Part shown: positions 55,146 through 64,000 of the stretch, in pieces
Layout of the letters: each line of letters opens with the position of its first letter
How positions within the stretch are numbered: the first letter of the stretch is position 1
NCBI RefSeq assembly: GCF_020509005.1
Contig: NC_063013.1
Coordinates: forward strand, 5,952,001 to 6,016,000
Direction of reading: 5' to 3'
Length of the DNA stretch: 64,000 nt
From: Fulvia fulva
Taxonomy: Eukaryota; Ascomycota; Dothideomycetes; Mycosphaerellales; Mycosphaerellaceae
Program-made: the position numbers and the translations under genes
Notes under the pieces: model-generated
What the model was told of the DNA's origin: nothing
Seen by the model: the letters and a program-made list of their open reading frames with translations, nothing else
Database searches by the model: none

Positions 55146-55588
55146 TGTCAGGGCGAGAGCCTGGCCTGTGAGATGCAAGGGTGAAAGCGAGAATGCAGGT
55201 GCGAAGTGCAGATGCAAAAGGGTATGGTATGATTGCTACACAAAACAAAAGACGAAGAAAGCAAGAGAGGCCTAGGGAAGGCCAGATATTTATACGCGAC
55301 CCTCGCGAGTGCGTGTCCCCGCATCAACAGGGCTAACCCGTGCGAAGCCGCGCTCAGCAGCTTTGCTCAAAACCTTATTCCAACCTGCCCTACGTTCCGA
55401 GTCTTCCACGTGCTTCAAGGTTTGGTAGAGGGGTGAATTTGGAGGGCTGGGTCCCGTAGTGAATGTTGCGGGGCATGTGATTCTTGGCGCTCACACACCA
55501 AGCTGGACTGTCACTTCTTGACGACTTCTGAGCGCTCTGAGGCTCTTCTGTCCCCACCTTCCGTACACTCTGTGGGGAGACCATGACA
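55146..55588 (-). repeat. 3' LTR of the chromovirus
   Basis: The 443-bp LTR is identical to the other copy except at 55,274 (A here, G at 60,968). The G-rich stretch just inside it (GCTTTGTTCGGGGGGGCTAC on the minus strand, 55,589-55,608) is the probable polypurine tract. The end of the pol frame lies inside this LTR. Confidence 0.95.
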
Positions 55589-58500
55589 GTAGCCCCCCCG
55601 AACAAAGCTGAGTTCCTACGAAGCCGTAGTAGTTCCACATATCGAGGATGTTCAGCTTCAGTACCAGGCCTAGGCCTGATGTCATGGTCGATACACCATT
55701 GGTAAGCCCCGTCGAAGAGCTCAGATTCGAAGAGCCTGCCGATGTTGACTTCTGGGCCGTCTGCGCGGGCGTGGTATTCTTCGATTGCTTGACGATTGAA
55801 GATGATATGTTGGATAGGTTCCCATGAGGTATCCCACTCAGGGCAACCTTGCCATTCGACTTCATACTTGATCGGCGGTAGTCCTTCAACGTCGTTAGGC
55901 TCTGCGCGGATTCCCCGGATCTTGCGGACGGCATAGTCGTCAGAAGGTAGGTTAATAGGCTCGTCGACTTCTACTTCATCGGGAGGACCTGGCATGTCTT
56001 GGTTTTGGTTCGGGAATGGGTCCTCAGCCGACGGCCGAAGGCGTACGGGATGGAAGACGTCGTGGATCTTCATGTTCGCAGGAAGAGCTAGACGGTAGGC
56101 GTGTGAACTGATACGCTCGGTGATCTCAAAAGGACCTAGGTTCTTCCAGTTCAGCTTCTTGGAGGGGCGGTCCGTCTTGATGTTCTTAGAGTTGAGGTAG
56201 ACCATATCGCCTACTTGGTAGTCGGGAGCTGGCTGGCGACGACGATTGGCTTGATCCTCGTAGATTGCTTGTGCGTACACCATCTCGTCGTGAACTTCTT
56301 CATGGATCTGTGAGAGCATAGTAGCGAACGCGTCTGCTGCTTGCTCGTTTGCGTCTTCGGTAGGCGGGAGAGGTTCTTCTGGTTCCATGCCTGTACGAGG
56401 GTGGTAACCTCTCGTAGTATAGAAGGGAGAGTAGCCAGTAGTCTCCGAGTCCCAGTTACGAGTAGCGAACTCCACCGCAGGGATATGCTGAGGCCAATCC
56501 TTCTGGTGGTAGTCGACGAAGCAACGAAGGACCTGCTCGAGGATAGCGTTCGTAATTTCGGTCTGGCCGTCGGTCTGTGGCTGAAAACTGGTCGAGAGGT
56601 TATGCTTGATGCCCAGGATAGCACACAGACGCTTCCAGAAGTGCGGGATGAACTGGGTGCCTCTGTCAGAGGTGATGCTATCCGGGAGGCCTTGAAAGCG
56701 CCAGACCAATTCGTAGAACAAGCGAGCAGTCTCCTTTGCGGTCATGCTCCAGCACGGGATCATGTACCGGTCCTTGGAGTGACGGTCCACGATCACTAGA
56801 AGGGCCTTTGCTTTCACGCCGCTGAAGGTCTTGCCGTGAGGAAGATCGGTGATAAAGTCCATAGTGATGTGCTTCCACGGACGATCAGGAGCCGGGAGAG
56901 GGTGCAAGAGACCGTGGGGACGGTGGCGGTTAGCTTTGGCTCTTCGGCAAGTAGCGCAGTTCAGCACGTAGCGGCGGACGTCCTTCCAGGAATGCGGCCA
57001 CCAGTAACACCTAGCGAGGAGCTTGTGGGTCTTGGCTACGCCTGGGTGACCCCCAGAGGCGGAGTCGTGGATGATTTGAAGAATCTCAGCTCGGATATTA
57101 GAGCCTTCGGGCTGCGGTACGTAAAGCTTCTTACGGAAGTAGACGACACCTTCCTGGAGCTCGCACTCGGACAGCGAGAAGCCCGGGAATGTCCTCGCGC
57201 CAGATCCAAGGGCCTGAACTAACTCTTGGGCGTCTATGTCGGCATCGTACGCTGTTCGTACTCGTGCCATAATGCCTTCGGGCTGCTCCTCATTATCAAA
57301 CCCCTCAAAGTCTGATTCGGATGAGCCGTCGGTCGTTACTGAGCCCTCTTCATCGTCGTTCAAGTCCTCAGCGTCCGAGGCGTATTCTTCAGGCTCGGAT
57401 TCATCGTCACTCTCGTCAAGGTAGGCAGGAGCGAGCACGAGAGTAGCAAAGGAAGCGGCGAGCGTAGGCTGGCCGTTCGATAGGTACTCTCGAAGCTCGG
57501 AAGAGAGGTTGTGCTCTTTGATGACTTGTTGCCCTGCGATTTGCCGGCCCCCTCTTCGATCAACTGGAGAGTCACCAGGGCGGCGGGTAAGGGCGTCGGC
57601 CATCGAGTTGGCCTTGCCGGGCGTGTACGAGATCACGAAGTTGAACCGGGAGAGGAACTCGCTCCAGCGGGCCTGGCGACGATTGAGCAGCTTGCTCTTC
57701 ATAAAGTAGACGAGGTTCTTATGGTCGGAGCTTACTTGGACGGGCATAGCAGAGCCTTCGAGCTCGGGGCGCCACTCTTCGAAAGCTTTGACGATGGCGA
57801 GAAGCTCCTTGTCGTAGATCTCGTAGTTACACTCCGTAGCGGTCATCTTCTTGGAGAGGAAGGCGACAGGTAACCAGGGGGATTCAGGCGAGCGGCGTTG
57901 TAGCAGGACACCGCCCACCACGCCGTCGGATGCGTCGGTCTCTACACGGGTCTCCAGTTCGAAATCGAAGTGCCGTAGAAGCGGGTTCTCAACAAACTTC
58001 GCTTTGAGCAAGTCAAAAGCCTCCTGGCATTCGTCGGTCCAGGCGAACTTCTCACCCTTGCGCGTGAGCTTCGTCAAAGGGCGTACCACGCCCGAAAATG
58101 CGTGGATGAAGCGGCGGTAGAAGTTGGCAAAGCCTAGGAAACCCTGGACCTCTTTGACGTTCGTAGGAGCATCCCATTCGACGATAGCGTCGATCTTCTC
58201 TTGGTCCATCTTGATGCCGTCTGCGGTAATGATCAAACCAAGGAACTTGACTTCGGTCTTCTCAAACTCGCACTTGTCGATGTCGAGCTGCAAGCCGGCG
58301 TCTGCGAGCTTCTGAAGGACCTTACAGACGTGCTCGCGGTGCTCCTCCTTGGTCTCGCTGTAGACTAGGATGTCGTCGATGTAGGCAGTACAGAACTGAT
58401 CGAGGAACTCCTGAAGGATGTCGTTAATGAAGTTCTGGAAGGTACTAGGCCCGTTACAAACGCCGAAGGGCATAACGAGCGACTCGAACAGCCCGTAGCG

Positions 58501-59589
58501 AGTACGGAAGGCTGTGAGATACTCGTGTCCTTCTGCCATTCGTAACTTGTTGAACGCAGCGATGACATCGAGCTTGGTGAAGTACTTGGCCTTAGAGAGG
58601 CGCTCGAGCGTCTCCTGAATCAACGGTATTGGGTAGCGGTTCTTCTTTGTAACAGCGTTCAAGCCTCGGTAGTCTACGCAGAAGCGTAGACCACCGCCGG
58701 GCTTCTTGACGAACATGACGGGACTGCCAGCGCTGGAACGGCTCGCTCGAATGAACCCCTTCTTTAGGTTCTCTTCGAGGTATCTCTTGAGGACGATAAG
58801 CTCTTCTCGGGACATGGAATATAACGGTCCGAACGGTGTCTCTGCACCTTCTTCTAGCTCAATCTTGTGGTCGTGAGGGCGATGAGGAGGCAGCTCGTCT
58901 GCGGCTTTAGCATCGAATACGTGGAGGATGTGGTGTGCCCAAGGAGGGACCTTCGTAGCAGGGTCGGTAGGTGTACGCTTCTTGTCGAGCTTCTCGAGGG
59001 CGATGTCGATATCGCGGAGAGAGGCGGCGAAGACTTGAGCTTTGGGCTGCTTAGCAGCAGTGGTGAAGGCAGCGGCGTTCACCTGGAAGATCTTGGTATA
59101 CTCAGGACCGCGCTGAGGCGGCGGAGAAGGCGGAGGTGCCGGAGGAACTTCTGGAGGGAAGCTGACAGTAAGGGAAGTCCAGTCGATGATAGGTCGGTGT
59201 CGTCTGAACCAGGGGAGGCCGAGGATAAACTTCTGATGCGGTAGGGACGTAAGGAAGCTGGTGATCGACATACGCTTGCCTCCGAGGGTGATTGACGTGT
59301 GTACAACATGAGTAATCTTACCAGTGGTAGTCTCCGTGCCGTCAAAGAGTTCAAGGGTGCGAGGGTACTTCAGTTCCTGGGGTTCGAGGTTGAGAGAGGT
59401 CGCGAGTTTATAGTCCATAAAAGACTCGCCTAGTGCGCCAGTGTCCATGAGAGTGAGATTGGAAGAAGAGAGTTTCTTTGAGCCGATATTTACATTCGTG
59501 ACGAACGGTTTGCAAGCGTGGTCCTTGCCCGTCTCGTCGTACAGGTCTAGCTGTGCTGTATTGATCCTCAACTTCTTTCCTCTCTTCAC
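55390..59589 (-). CDS. pol: Chromovirus Pol polyprotein
   Basis: About 1,399 codons carry all enzymes of a Ty3/gypsy element. The aspartic protease has DTG at 49-51. The reverse transcriptase has KLDVIAAF (Asp340) and YIDD at 403-406. The RNase H has TDASDGVVGG near 550. The integrase has an HHCC zinc finger (HPGVAKTHKLLARCYWW, later CATCRRAK) and a DDE core including DRHSKDRYM and SDRGTQF. A C-terminal chromodomain (YEVEWQGCPEWDTSWEP) probably directs insertion to heterochromatin, in line with its location. The frame lacks an ATG at its beginning; GTG at 59,589 is merely the first listed codon. The frame is open upstream past the gag stop in the -1 register, so Pol is probably made as a Gag-Pol frameshift product. 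The last 66 codons lie inside the 3' LTR. Confidence 0.92.
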   Translation of the reverse strand: MKRGKKLRINTAQLDLYDETGKDHACKPFVTNVNIGSKKLSSSNLTLMDTGALGESFMDYKLATSLNLEPQELKYPRTLELFDGTETTTGKITHVVHTSITLGGKRMSITSFLTSLPHQKFILGLPWFRRHRPIIDWTSLTVSFPPEVPPAPPPSPPPQRGPEYTKIFQVNAAAFTTAAKQPKAQVFAASLRDIDIALEKLDKKRTPTDPATKVPPWAHHILHVFDAKAADELPPHRPHDHKIELEEGAETPFGPLYSMSREELIVLKRYLEENLKKGFIRASRSSAGSPVMFVKKPGGGLRFCVDYRGLNAVTKKNRYPIPLIQETLERLSKAKYFTKLDVIAAFNKLRMAEGHEYLTAFRTRYGLFESLVMPFGVCNGPSTFQNFINDILQEFLDQFCTAYIDDILVYSETKEEHREHVCKVLQKLADAGLQLDIDKCEFEKTEVKFLGLIITADGIKMDQEKIDAIVEWDAPTNVKEVQGFLGFANFYRRFIHAFSGVVRPLTKLTRKGEKFAWTDECQEAFDLLKAKFVENPLLRHFDFELETRVETDASDGVVGGVLLQRRSPESPWLPVAFLSKKMTATECNYEIYDKELLAIVKAFEEWRPELEGSAMPVQVSSDHKNLVYFMKSKLLNRRQARWSEFLSRFNFVISYTPGKANSMADALTRRPGDSPVDRRGGRQIAGQQVIKEHNLSSELREYLSNGQPTLAASFATLVLAPAYLDESDDESEPEEYASDAEDLNDDEEGSVTTDGSSESDFEGFDNEEQPEGIMARVRTAYDADIDAQELVQALGSGARTFPGFSLSECELQEGVVYFRKKLYVPQPEGSNIRAEILQIIHDSASGGHPGVAKTHKLLARCYWWPHSWKDVRRYVLNCATCRRAKANRHRPHGLLHPLPAPDRPWKHITMDFITDLPHGKTFSGVKAKALLVIVDRHSKDRYMIPCWSMTAKETARLFYELVWRFQGLPDSITSDRGTQFIPHFWKRLCAILGIKHNLSTSFQPQTDGQTEITNAILEQVLRCFVDYHQKDWPQHIPAVEFATRNWDSETTGYSPFYTTRGYHPRTGMEPEEPLPPTEDANEQAADAFATMLSQIHEEVHDEMVYAQAIYEDQANRRRQPAPDYQVGDMVYLNSKNIKTDRPSKKLNWKNLGPFEITERISSHAYRLALPANMKIHDVFHPVRLRPSAEDPFPNQNQDMPGPPDEVEVDEPINLPSDDYAVRKIRGIRAEPNDVEGLPPIKYEVEWQGCPEWDTSWEPIQHIIFNRQAIEEYHARADGPEVNIGRLFESELFDGAYQWCIDHDIRPRPGTEAEHPRYVELLRLRRNSALFGGATVMVSPQSVRKVGTEEPQSAQKSSRSDSPAWCVSAKNHMPRNIHYGTQPSKFTPLPNLEARGRLGT

Positions 59590-59636
59590 TTTCGGTAAAC
59601 GTTGTTCTTGGTCTTCATCGCGTCGATGAGGAAGAC

Positions 59637-60797
59637 CTAGGCTTTTTCCTGCTCAGCGGGAGCAGCTGGAGCAGGCTCGATAGCGCCGACAGCGCCGCGA
59701 ACCGGGTTGCGGGCGTTACGGGCAGCGAGCTGCGGACAGTTGGCTGCGATGTGGCCTGGACCGCCGCAGTAGGTGCAGAGTCCGGCCTGGCGACGGCGAA
59801 GCTTCTCTTCGGGAGTGAGCTTACCGTTGACGAGGCCCTGGACTCGAGGGACGGCGGCACCAGCGCTGAGATCCATAGCGTCACCTACAGAGACGGGAGG
59901 GAGAGCCGTAGGAGCGGCGGCGCCTAGTGGAGCAGCGAAGTGGCTTCCGGGACCACGAGGCTGACGACCTTGAGAACGGGAAGCGAGGAGAGAGGCGGTG
60001 TGTTTCATGTTGGAGTCGAGGCGCTGGCAGGTCTCGACGAGCTCACGGAAGCTCATAGCACCGACGTCCTTGTCCTCGAGGGCTCGAAGAAGCTCTGCTG
60101 ACAAACCACGGCGGAGAGTGCTCTTCTTGGTCTCTTCGTTGTAGCCGGTGAACCCGATGTCGCGGTTGAAGGCCGCGAGGTACTCGGCGAAGCTCTTGTT
60201 CTTCTGGAGGAGGTTGTGGATGGCGTTCTGGGCGGTGGCTCTACGGTCTGGATCACCAAAGGCAGCACGGAGGTCCTGCATCAAGGTGAGGACGTCCGGG
60301 CAGCCGATAGTCTGCGTGGCGTTGTCGATGTAGTGTTGTACCTGAGCCGCGGCGTCTCCCCGAAGGAGGGAGAAGACGTACGTGACTTTGTCCTTCTCTT
60401 GCGGAAAGTGGTCGGCATTAGCCAACAGCTTGATGGTGAGCTGTGTCTCAAATGCCTCAAACTTGCTCTTGTTGCCGTCGAACTCGTCTGGGTCGTTGAC
60501 CTTCTTGGAGAAGTGCTGGCGGCGGTTGTCGTCGGCGTGCGGGGCGAGGTTCTGGAAGGTGTTCACAATACCTTGAAGGTATGTTGCTTGGTTGTTTGCT
60601 TGCTCGACCTGCTGGGCGGTCTCGCGGAAAGAGGAGACGGTGCGGTTGATGAGAGCGTAGGCGGTGTCGGGGTTGGCGTTTGCCCAGGCACCGAAGGCAG
60701 CGGCGTTCGAGAAGGGGATGTCAGTCCACTCACTGAAGTGGAATGGAGTGTCTTGGTTGTCGAGGTTGACACCTCCATCGGTGGCGTGGTCACCCAT
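59637..60797 (-). CDS. gag: Chromovirus Gag protein with CCHC zinc knuckle
   Basis: A 386-residue capsid/nucleocapsid protein. I take the ATG at 60,797 (MGDHATDGGVNLDNQ) because it lies just downstream of the 5' LTR; the frame is open further upstream to an ATG at 60,911 inside the LTR. The central part has the retrotransposon Gag fold pattern (KFEAFETQLTIKLLANADHF, later AQNAIHNLLQKNKSFAEYLA and FNRDIGFTGYNEETKKSTLR). The C-terminal end carries one zinc knuckle, CTYCGGPGHIAANC, at about 341-354, for RNA packaging. It ends at TAG 59,637, immediately after a run of five A residues that suits a -1 frameshift into pol. Confidence 0.9.
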   Translation of the reverse strand: MGDHATDGGVNLDNQDTPFHFSEWTDIPFSNAAAFGAWANANPDTAYALINRTVSSFRETAQQVEQANNQATYLQGIVNTFQNLAPHADDNRRQHFSKKVNDPDEFDGNKSKFEAFETQLTIKLLANADHFPQEKDKVTYVFSLLRGDAAAQVQHYIDNATQTIGCPDVLTLMQDLRAAFGDPDRRATAQNAIHNLLQKNKSFAEYLAAFNRDIGFTGYNEETKKSTLRRGLSAELLRALEDKDVGAMSFRELVETCQRLDSNMKHTASLLASRSQGRQPRGPGSHFAAPLGAAAPTALPPVSVGDAMDLSAGAAVPRVQGLVNGKLTPEEKLRRRQAGLCTYCGGPGHIAANCPQLAARNARNPVRGAVGAIEPAPAAPAEQEKA

Positions 60798-60819
60798 GAG
60801 GATGACTCGAGTGGTTGAC

Positions 60820-60839
60820 GGTTTGTTGGTCTTTTGTGA
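60820..60839 (-). other. Probable primer-binding site
   Basis: The 20 bases directly inside the 5' LTR read TCACAAAAGACCAACAAACC on the minus strand. Their position is that of a primer-binding site. I could not assign them to a tRNA, and self-priming as in Tf1-type elements is also possible. Confidence 0.4.
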
Positions 60840-61282
60840 TGTCAGGGCGAGAGCCTGGCCTGTGAGATGCAAGGGTGAAAGCGAGAATGCAGGTGCGAAG
60901 TGCAGATGCAAAAGGGTATGGTATGATTGCTACACAAAACAAAAGACGAAGAAAGCAAGAGAGGCCTGGGGAAGGCCAGATATTTATACGCGACCCTCGC
61001 GAGTGCGTGTCCCCGCATCAACAGGGCTAACCCGTGCGAAGCCGCGCTCAGCAGCTTTGCTCAAAACCTTATTCCAACCTGCCCTACGTTCCGAGTCTTC
61101 CACGTGCTTCAAGGTTTGGTAGAGGGGTGAATTTGGAGGGCTGGGTCCCGTAGTGAATGTTGCGGGGCATGTGATTCTTGGCGCTCACACACCAAGCTGG
61201 ACTGTCACTTCTTGACGACTTCTGAGCGCTCTGAGGCTCTTCTGTCCCCACCTTCCGTACACTCTGTGGGGAGACCATGACA
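60840..61282 (-). repeat. 5' LTR of the chromovirus
   Basis: A 443-bp LTR carrying the promoter of the element. It differs from the 3' LTR only at 60,968. The antisense frame of the Pol tail is also present here (61,084-61,278) but is out of context. Confidence 0.95.
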
Positions 61283-61287
61283 CCTTC

Positions 61288-64000
61288 TCTCCCCTTTAGC
61301 TTAGATAGACATCTAATACAATCAACATATTAGTTCCTAATATATTGCTATATGCTCGTGCTATTAGTTAGTTAAAGATTAATCTCTTACTCTACTCCGC
61401 TACTATCTAACTATACCTATTTAACAGGTTATAAGCCCGGATTTATAAAGGAATAAGAGCAACCTATATTAGTATAGGTTACTTATATCCCTTACTATCG
61501 TAGTAGAAAACATCTAGGAATTAGATGTCTACCCCGTCTATCCTATTAAGGAGCTTAGTTCGATACTAAGTAATAGGTAACCTAGATAAGGACTCTATAC
61601 GGCTTACTTAAAGCTAGTACCTTAAAGATACTCTATAGGTAGAACTATATCGAGATACTATTAAGAAGGACTTCAAGTAAGTCATTTAAAGCTCTGCTAG
61701 GAGAGACAGACCTATGTCCTAGCCCCGAGACCTTATACCGCTCCTTCTTTACTTTACTAAGCAGGCCTTAGTATCTATACCTACGAACTTTCCTATTCTA
61801 TACTAGAAGCCTTAGTAGGATCTAAGCCACTACCTTAGAACATACACACCTTGTTTCATTACATCCAATTTATTATAGACTTATACTTAGAGAAGATAGA
61901 GGAGAAGGGAGGCAAAATCCTAATTCTTAGGAGGGACAATTAGAAGAGATAGTTCAACCTTTAGAGATATAAGATAGAGAGCTAGTTAGCATTCTTTGTA
62001 ATTGATGACCTGATAGAAGTGTCTTTTAACAACATCAAGGGTAGGACTCTAAAACTCTAAGAAGAGGCTATAACTAAAGAGATCCTTAATACGCTAATAT
62101 AGACAAGACATAATGTAGTATACAACTTTAGTATCCTTAGTAGGATTATAGAAGAAGATGAATTTGAGCTTAAGGGCTTATATGAATCTAGAAGAGCTGC
62201 TAAGAAGTAGGTGTATCTCTAGAACAAGTATAGCCAGGTGCTACTAACCTATATATATAAGCCTATAAAGCAATTTGTGACCTTTAAGATAAGTAAAGAG
62301 TTCACTATTAGATCTATATAGACACACCTGGTTTCTCTTAGAAAAAGGATTGCTAATGTTGACCTAGAGGGTCAGTATTATAGGAAAGCTAATGTAAGGA
62401 TGACCTAGCTCTTAAGCTTACTACTACCTAACTACTATGTAGCTAGGGATACTATTATAGCTTAGCTAAAGATAGATTATAAAAGGACCTTAAAGATCCT
62501 TAAAGCTTAAGAAGCTAGGTTAGATCCCTCTAAGGCTAAGTATAGTATAGCAGCCACCTAGGTCAAGCCCTTAGGTCTAGTAAGACCACTCTCCTACCTT
62601 CTCTATAAGAAGGATCATCTAATCAAGGACTGCCCTAGTTTGCCTAAGGCAAGAAAGGTCCTTAGATCTCATTCCTAACTACTATCTTCCTAGAATATAA
62701 CATATATTAAGAAGAAGAGAACTCTACTACCCACTTTAAGGAGGACACTAAGAGAGAAGCCTTCTATAGAAGAACTTAAGAAAATGGTGAAGAAACTTAG
62801 CTCTGACATACTATTACTCTAGAAGAACTAGGCCTAGTCTTATATCTCTAAAGTAAAGAAGACTAGAAAAGGTTTTTCCGCCTAAGAGTTACGTAACTTA
62901 TACAGCTCATCCCTAGAGATAATGTCTAATAATGATGAGTATGATGAAGTGGCTTACTCAACTATAGAAGTCTAAGGCAAGTTCCCCTCGTTAGAGTGGT
63001 TACTTAACTCCTATGCTTCATCCTATATAACTGACTAAAGCTACCTCTTTAGATCTATAACTCCCTTAATAAGGAAGAAATGGATCAAAGTGGAAGGTGG
63101 GTTTTTATTGGCTACTTATATTAGGAATGTAGACATAAGTAGGAGAGCTAGTAGAAAAGTTGTTTTAGAAGATGGCCTACTTATACCTAAGCTAGGAGTG
63201 AACCTGGTTTTATAGAACCAGTTTAGTAAGCAGTTTAGTGTATAACCTCTATTATTTTCTCTTGTTTCCCCCTCTAGTAAGACTGTTGTCTAGACAAAGC
63301 TCCTTAGGGGGGTTCTATTTATTAATGAGATTTCCCCTCTCCTATAAGAACGGGCACATTACTCATTATGTACACTACTAATAGAGAATGCCTTTATGAC
63401 TACTTAATCAGAGACCGACCTAAAGTAGTAGGAGCTTTAGTATAGAAGATTTGTACACTTTAGGAAGAATTTGCTCTAGAATCTTTATAAGGTAATAGAC
63501 ATAAAAGAACCTATTCCTATCCCTAAGGATAGCTTTCACTAGTACAGAGTCTGTTTAATAGCAAAGATAAAGAAGTATAAAGGCAAAGTTATAGAGAGAA
63601 GACCTAAAAGACTTGCCCTTATATCTATTAACATATATAGCCTACTACTAATCTTAAGACTAGGATTCAAATACTAGCTTGAGATTATTAACAACTTCTC
63701 TAGGAAGAAGTGGACCTTTCCTCTTAGGAAAAGAGAAGATGCTCTAGTTGCTCTCTAGAACTAGAAGATTAAAGTAGAGAGGAAATCATTAGCGTAGCTA
63801 AAAGCAGTAAGACTTAATAATACAAAAGAACTTATTGTATTAGTAAAGTAGTAGGAGAAGGATTTAGGGATTAGGCTCGAGCTAACTAAGGTATACAACT
63901 CTCTACAGAATGGACTAGTTAAGAGGTTAATACAACCCTTAGAGGACTCTATAAGGGCAATGCTTAAAGAGGCTAAAATGCCGGTTGAATTTTGGCCTAA
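61288..64000 (+). mobile_element. RIP-mutated Ty1/copia relic, runs off the window
   Basis: On the plus strand, ignoring stops, copia Gag-Pol parts appear in order. A zinc knuckle (pattern C-x2-KKDHLIKDCP) lies near 62,605-62,635. A protease-linker block GLLIPKLGVNLV lies near 63,175-63,215. The integrase end, YNSLQNGLVKRLIQPLEDSI then RAMLKEAKMPVEFWP, lies at 63,890-64,000. Stops and TpA excess show RIP, perhaps less complete than in the LINE relics. The first few hundred bases probably include the LTR and leader. Confidence 0.75.

Larger units (their letters stand above)
55146..61282 (-). mobile_element. Intact Ty3/gypsy chromovirus retrotransposon
   Basis: A 6,137-bp element on the minus strand with 443-bp LTRs at each end (starting TGTCA and ending TGACA when read in its own direction) and a perfect CCTTC target duplication (55,141-55,145 and 61,283-61,287). 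It has full-length gag and pol frames without RIP stops. Base composition is normal (CpA and TpG common), in sharp contrast to the RIP-mutated DNA on both sides. Internal order is gag with zinc knuckle, protease, reverse transcriptase, RNase H, integrase and chromodomain, which is the chromovirus order. It is probably autonomous and young. Confidence 0.95.

Noticed and set aside
55233..55436. 67-codon plus-strand frame, repeated at 60,927-61,130
   Set aside because: It is the antisense of the LTR, present twice only because the LTRs are identical.
61084..61278. 64-codon minus-strand frame in the 5' LTR
   Set aside because: It is the LTR copy of the Pol tail, separated from Pol, and lies at the start of the element.

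Overview
The window is fungal nuclear DNA. It carries intron-containing eukaryotic genes with short introns (47-60 nt, one of 140 nt; GT..AG, often with a CTAAC- or CTGAT-like branch site), homologues of conserved fungal proteins (Med21, Emw1/TTC27, Rrg7, Drs1, Ctf18, mitochondrial phosphate carrier), and transposons that carry the scar of repeat-induced point mutation (RIP). CpA and TpG are almost absent there and replaced by TpA, while CpG remains common. That combination indicates a filamentous ascomycete (Pezizomycotina). A dothideomycete is my best guess, but that part is inference.

Layout: (1) 1-7655 is a graveyard of RIP-mutated elements: the end of a gypsy element, a non-LTR (Tad1-type LINE) relic on the minus strand, a 5'-truncated LINE relic on the plus strand with an (ATCT)n tail, and a pogo/Fot1-like DNA transposon relic. 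(2) About 7.7-44.0 kb is a gene island with normal dinucleotide use. (3) 44.0-55.1 kb is a second RIP graveyard holding a LINE fragment, a gypsy relic and a long LINE relic. (4) 55,146-61,282 is an almost pristine chromovirus (Ty3/gypsy with chromodomain) inserted into the graveyard after RIP. Its two 443-bp LTRs differ at one base and it has a 5-bp target duplication. (5) 61,288-64,000 is a RIP-mutated copia element running off the window.

Gene island, left to right: a UstYa-like membrane protein; a four-helix membrane protein; the TPR protein Emw1/TTC27; a doubtful small ORF; Med21 and Rrg7 from a shared 233-bp promoter; a class V aminotransferase; an MMS1_N/CPSF_A protein of the DDB1/CPSF160/SF3B3 superfamily diverging from a TBC Rab-GAP (Gyp8/TBC1D20-like); the helicase Drs1; a secreted-protein gene interrupted by a miniature Tc1/mariner element; the mitochondrial phosphate carrier; the clamp loader Ctf18; and a SAM methyltransferase with a second copy of the miniature element just upstream. 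The island then decays toward the right-hand repeats: a disabled gene with an in-frame TAG and a tetranucleotide expansion, an amino-acid permease pseudogene with a frameshift and a TGA, and a Cys-rich gene cut off at the repeat border.

The genes are mostly unrelated housekeeping functions (transcription, ribosome biogenesis, replication, mitochondria), and I see no biosynthetic cluster and no obvious new multi-gene system. The most informative content is mobile-element biology: a young retrotransposon in RIP-silenced DNA, two deletion derivatives of a Tc1/mariner element that still carry the last 32 codons of the transposase, inverted copies of the same repeat families on both sides of the island, and gene decay at the island edge.
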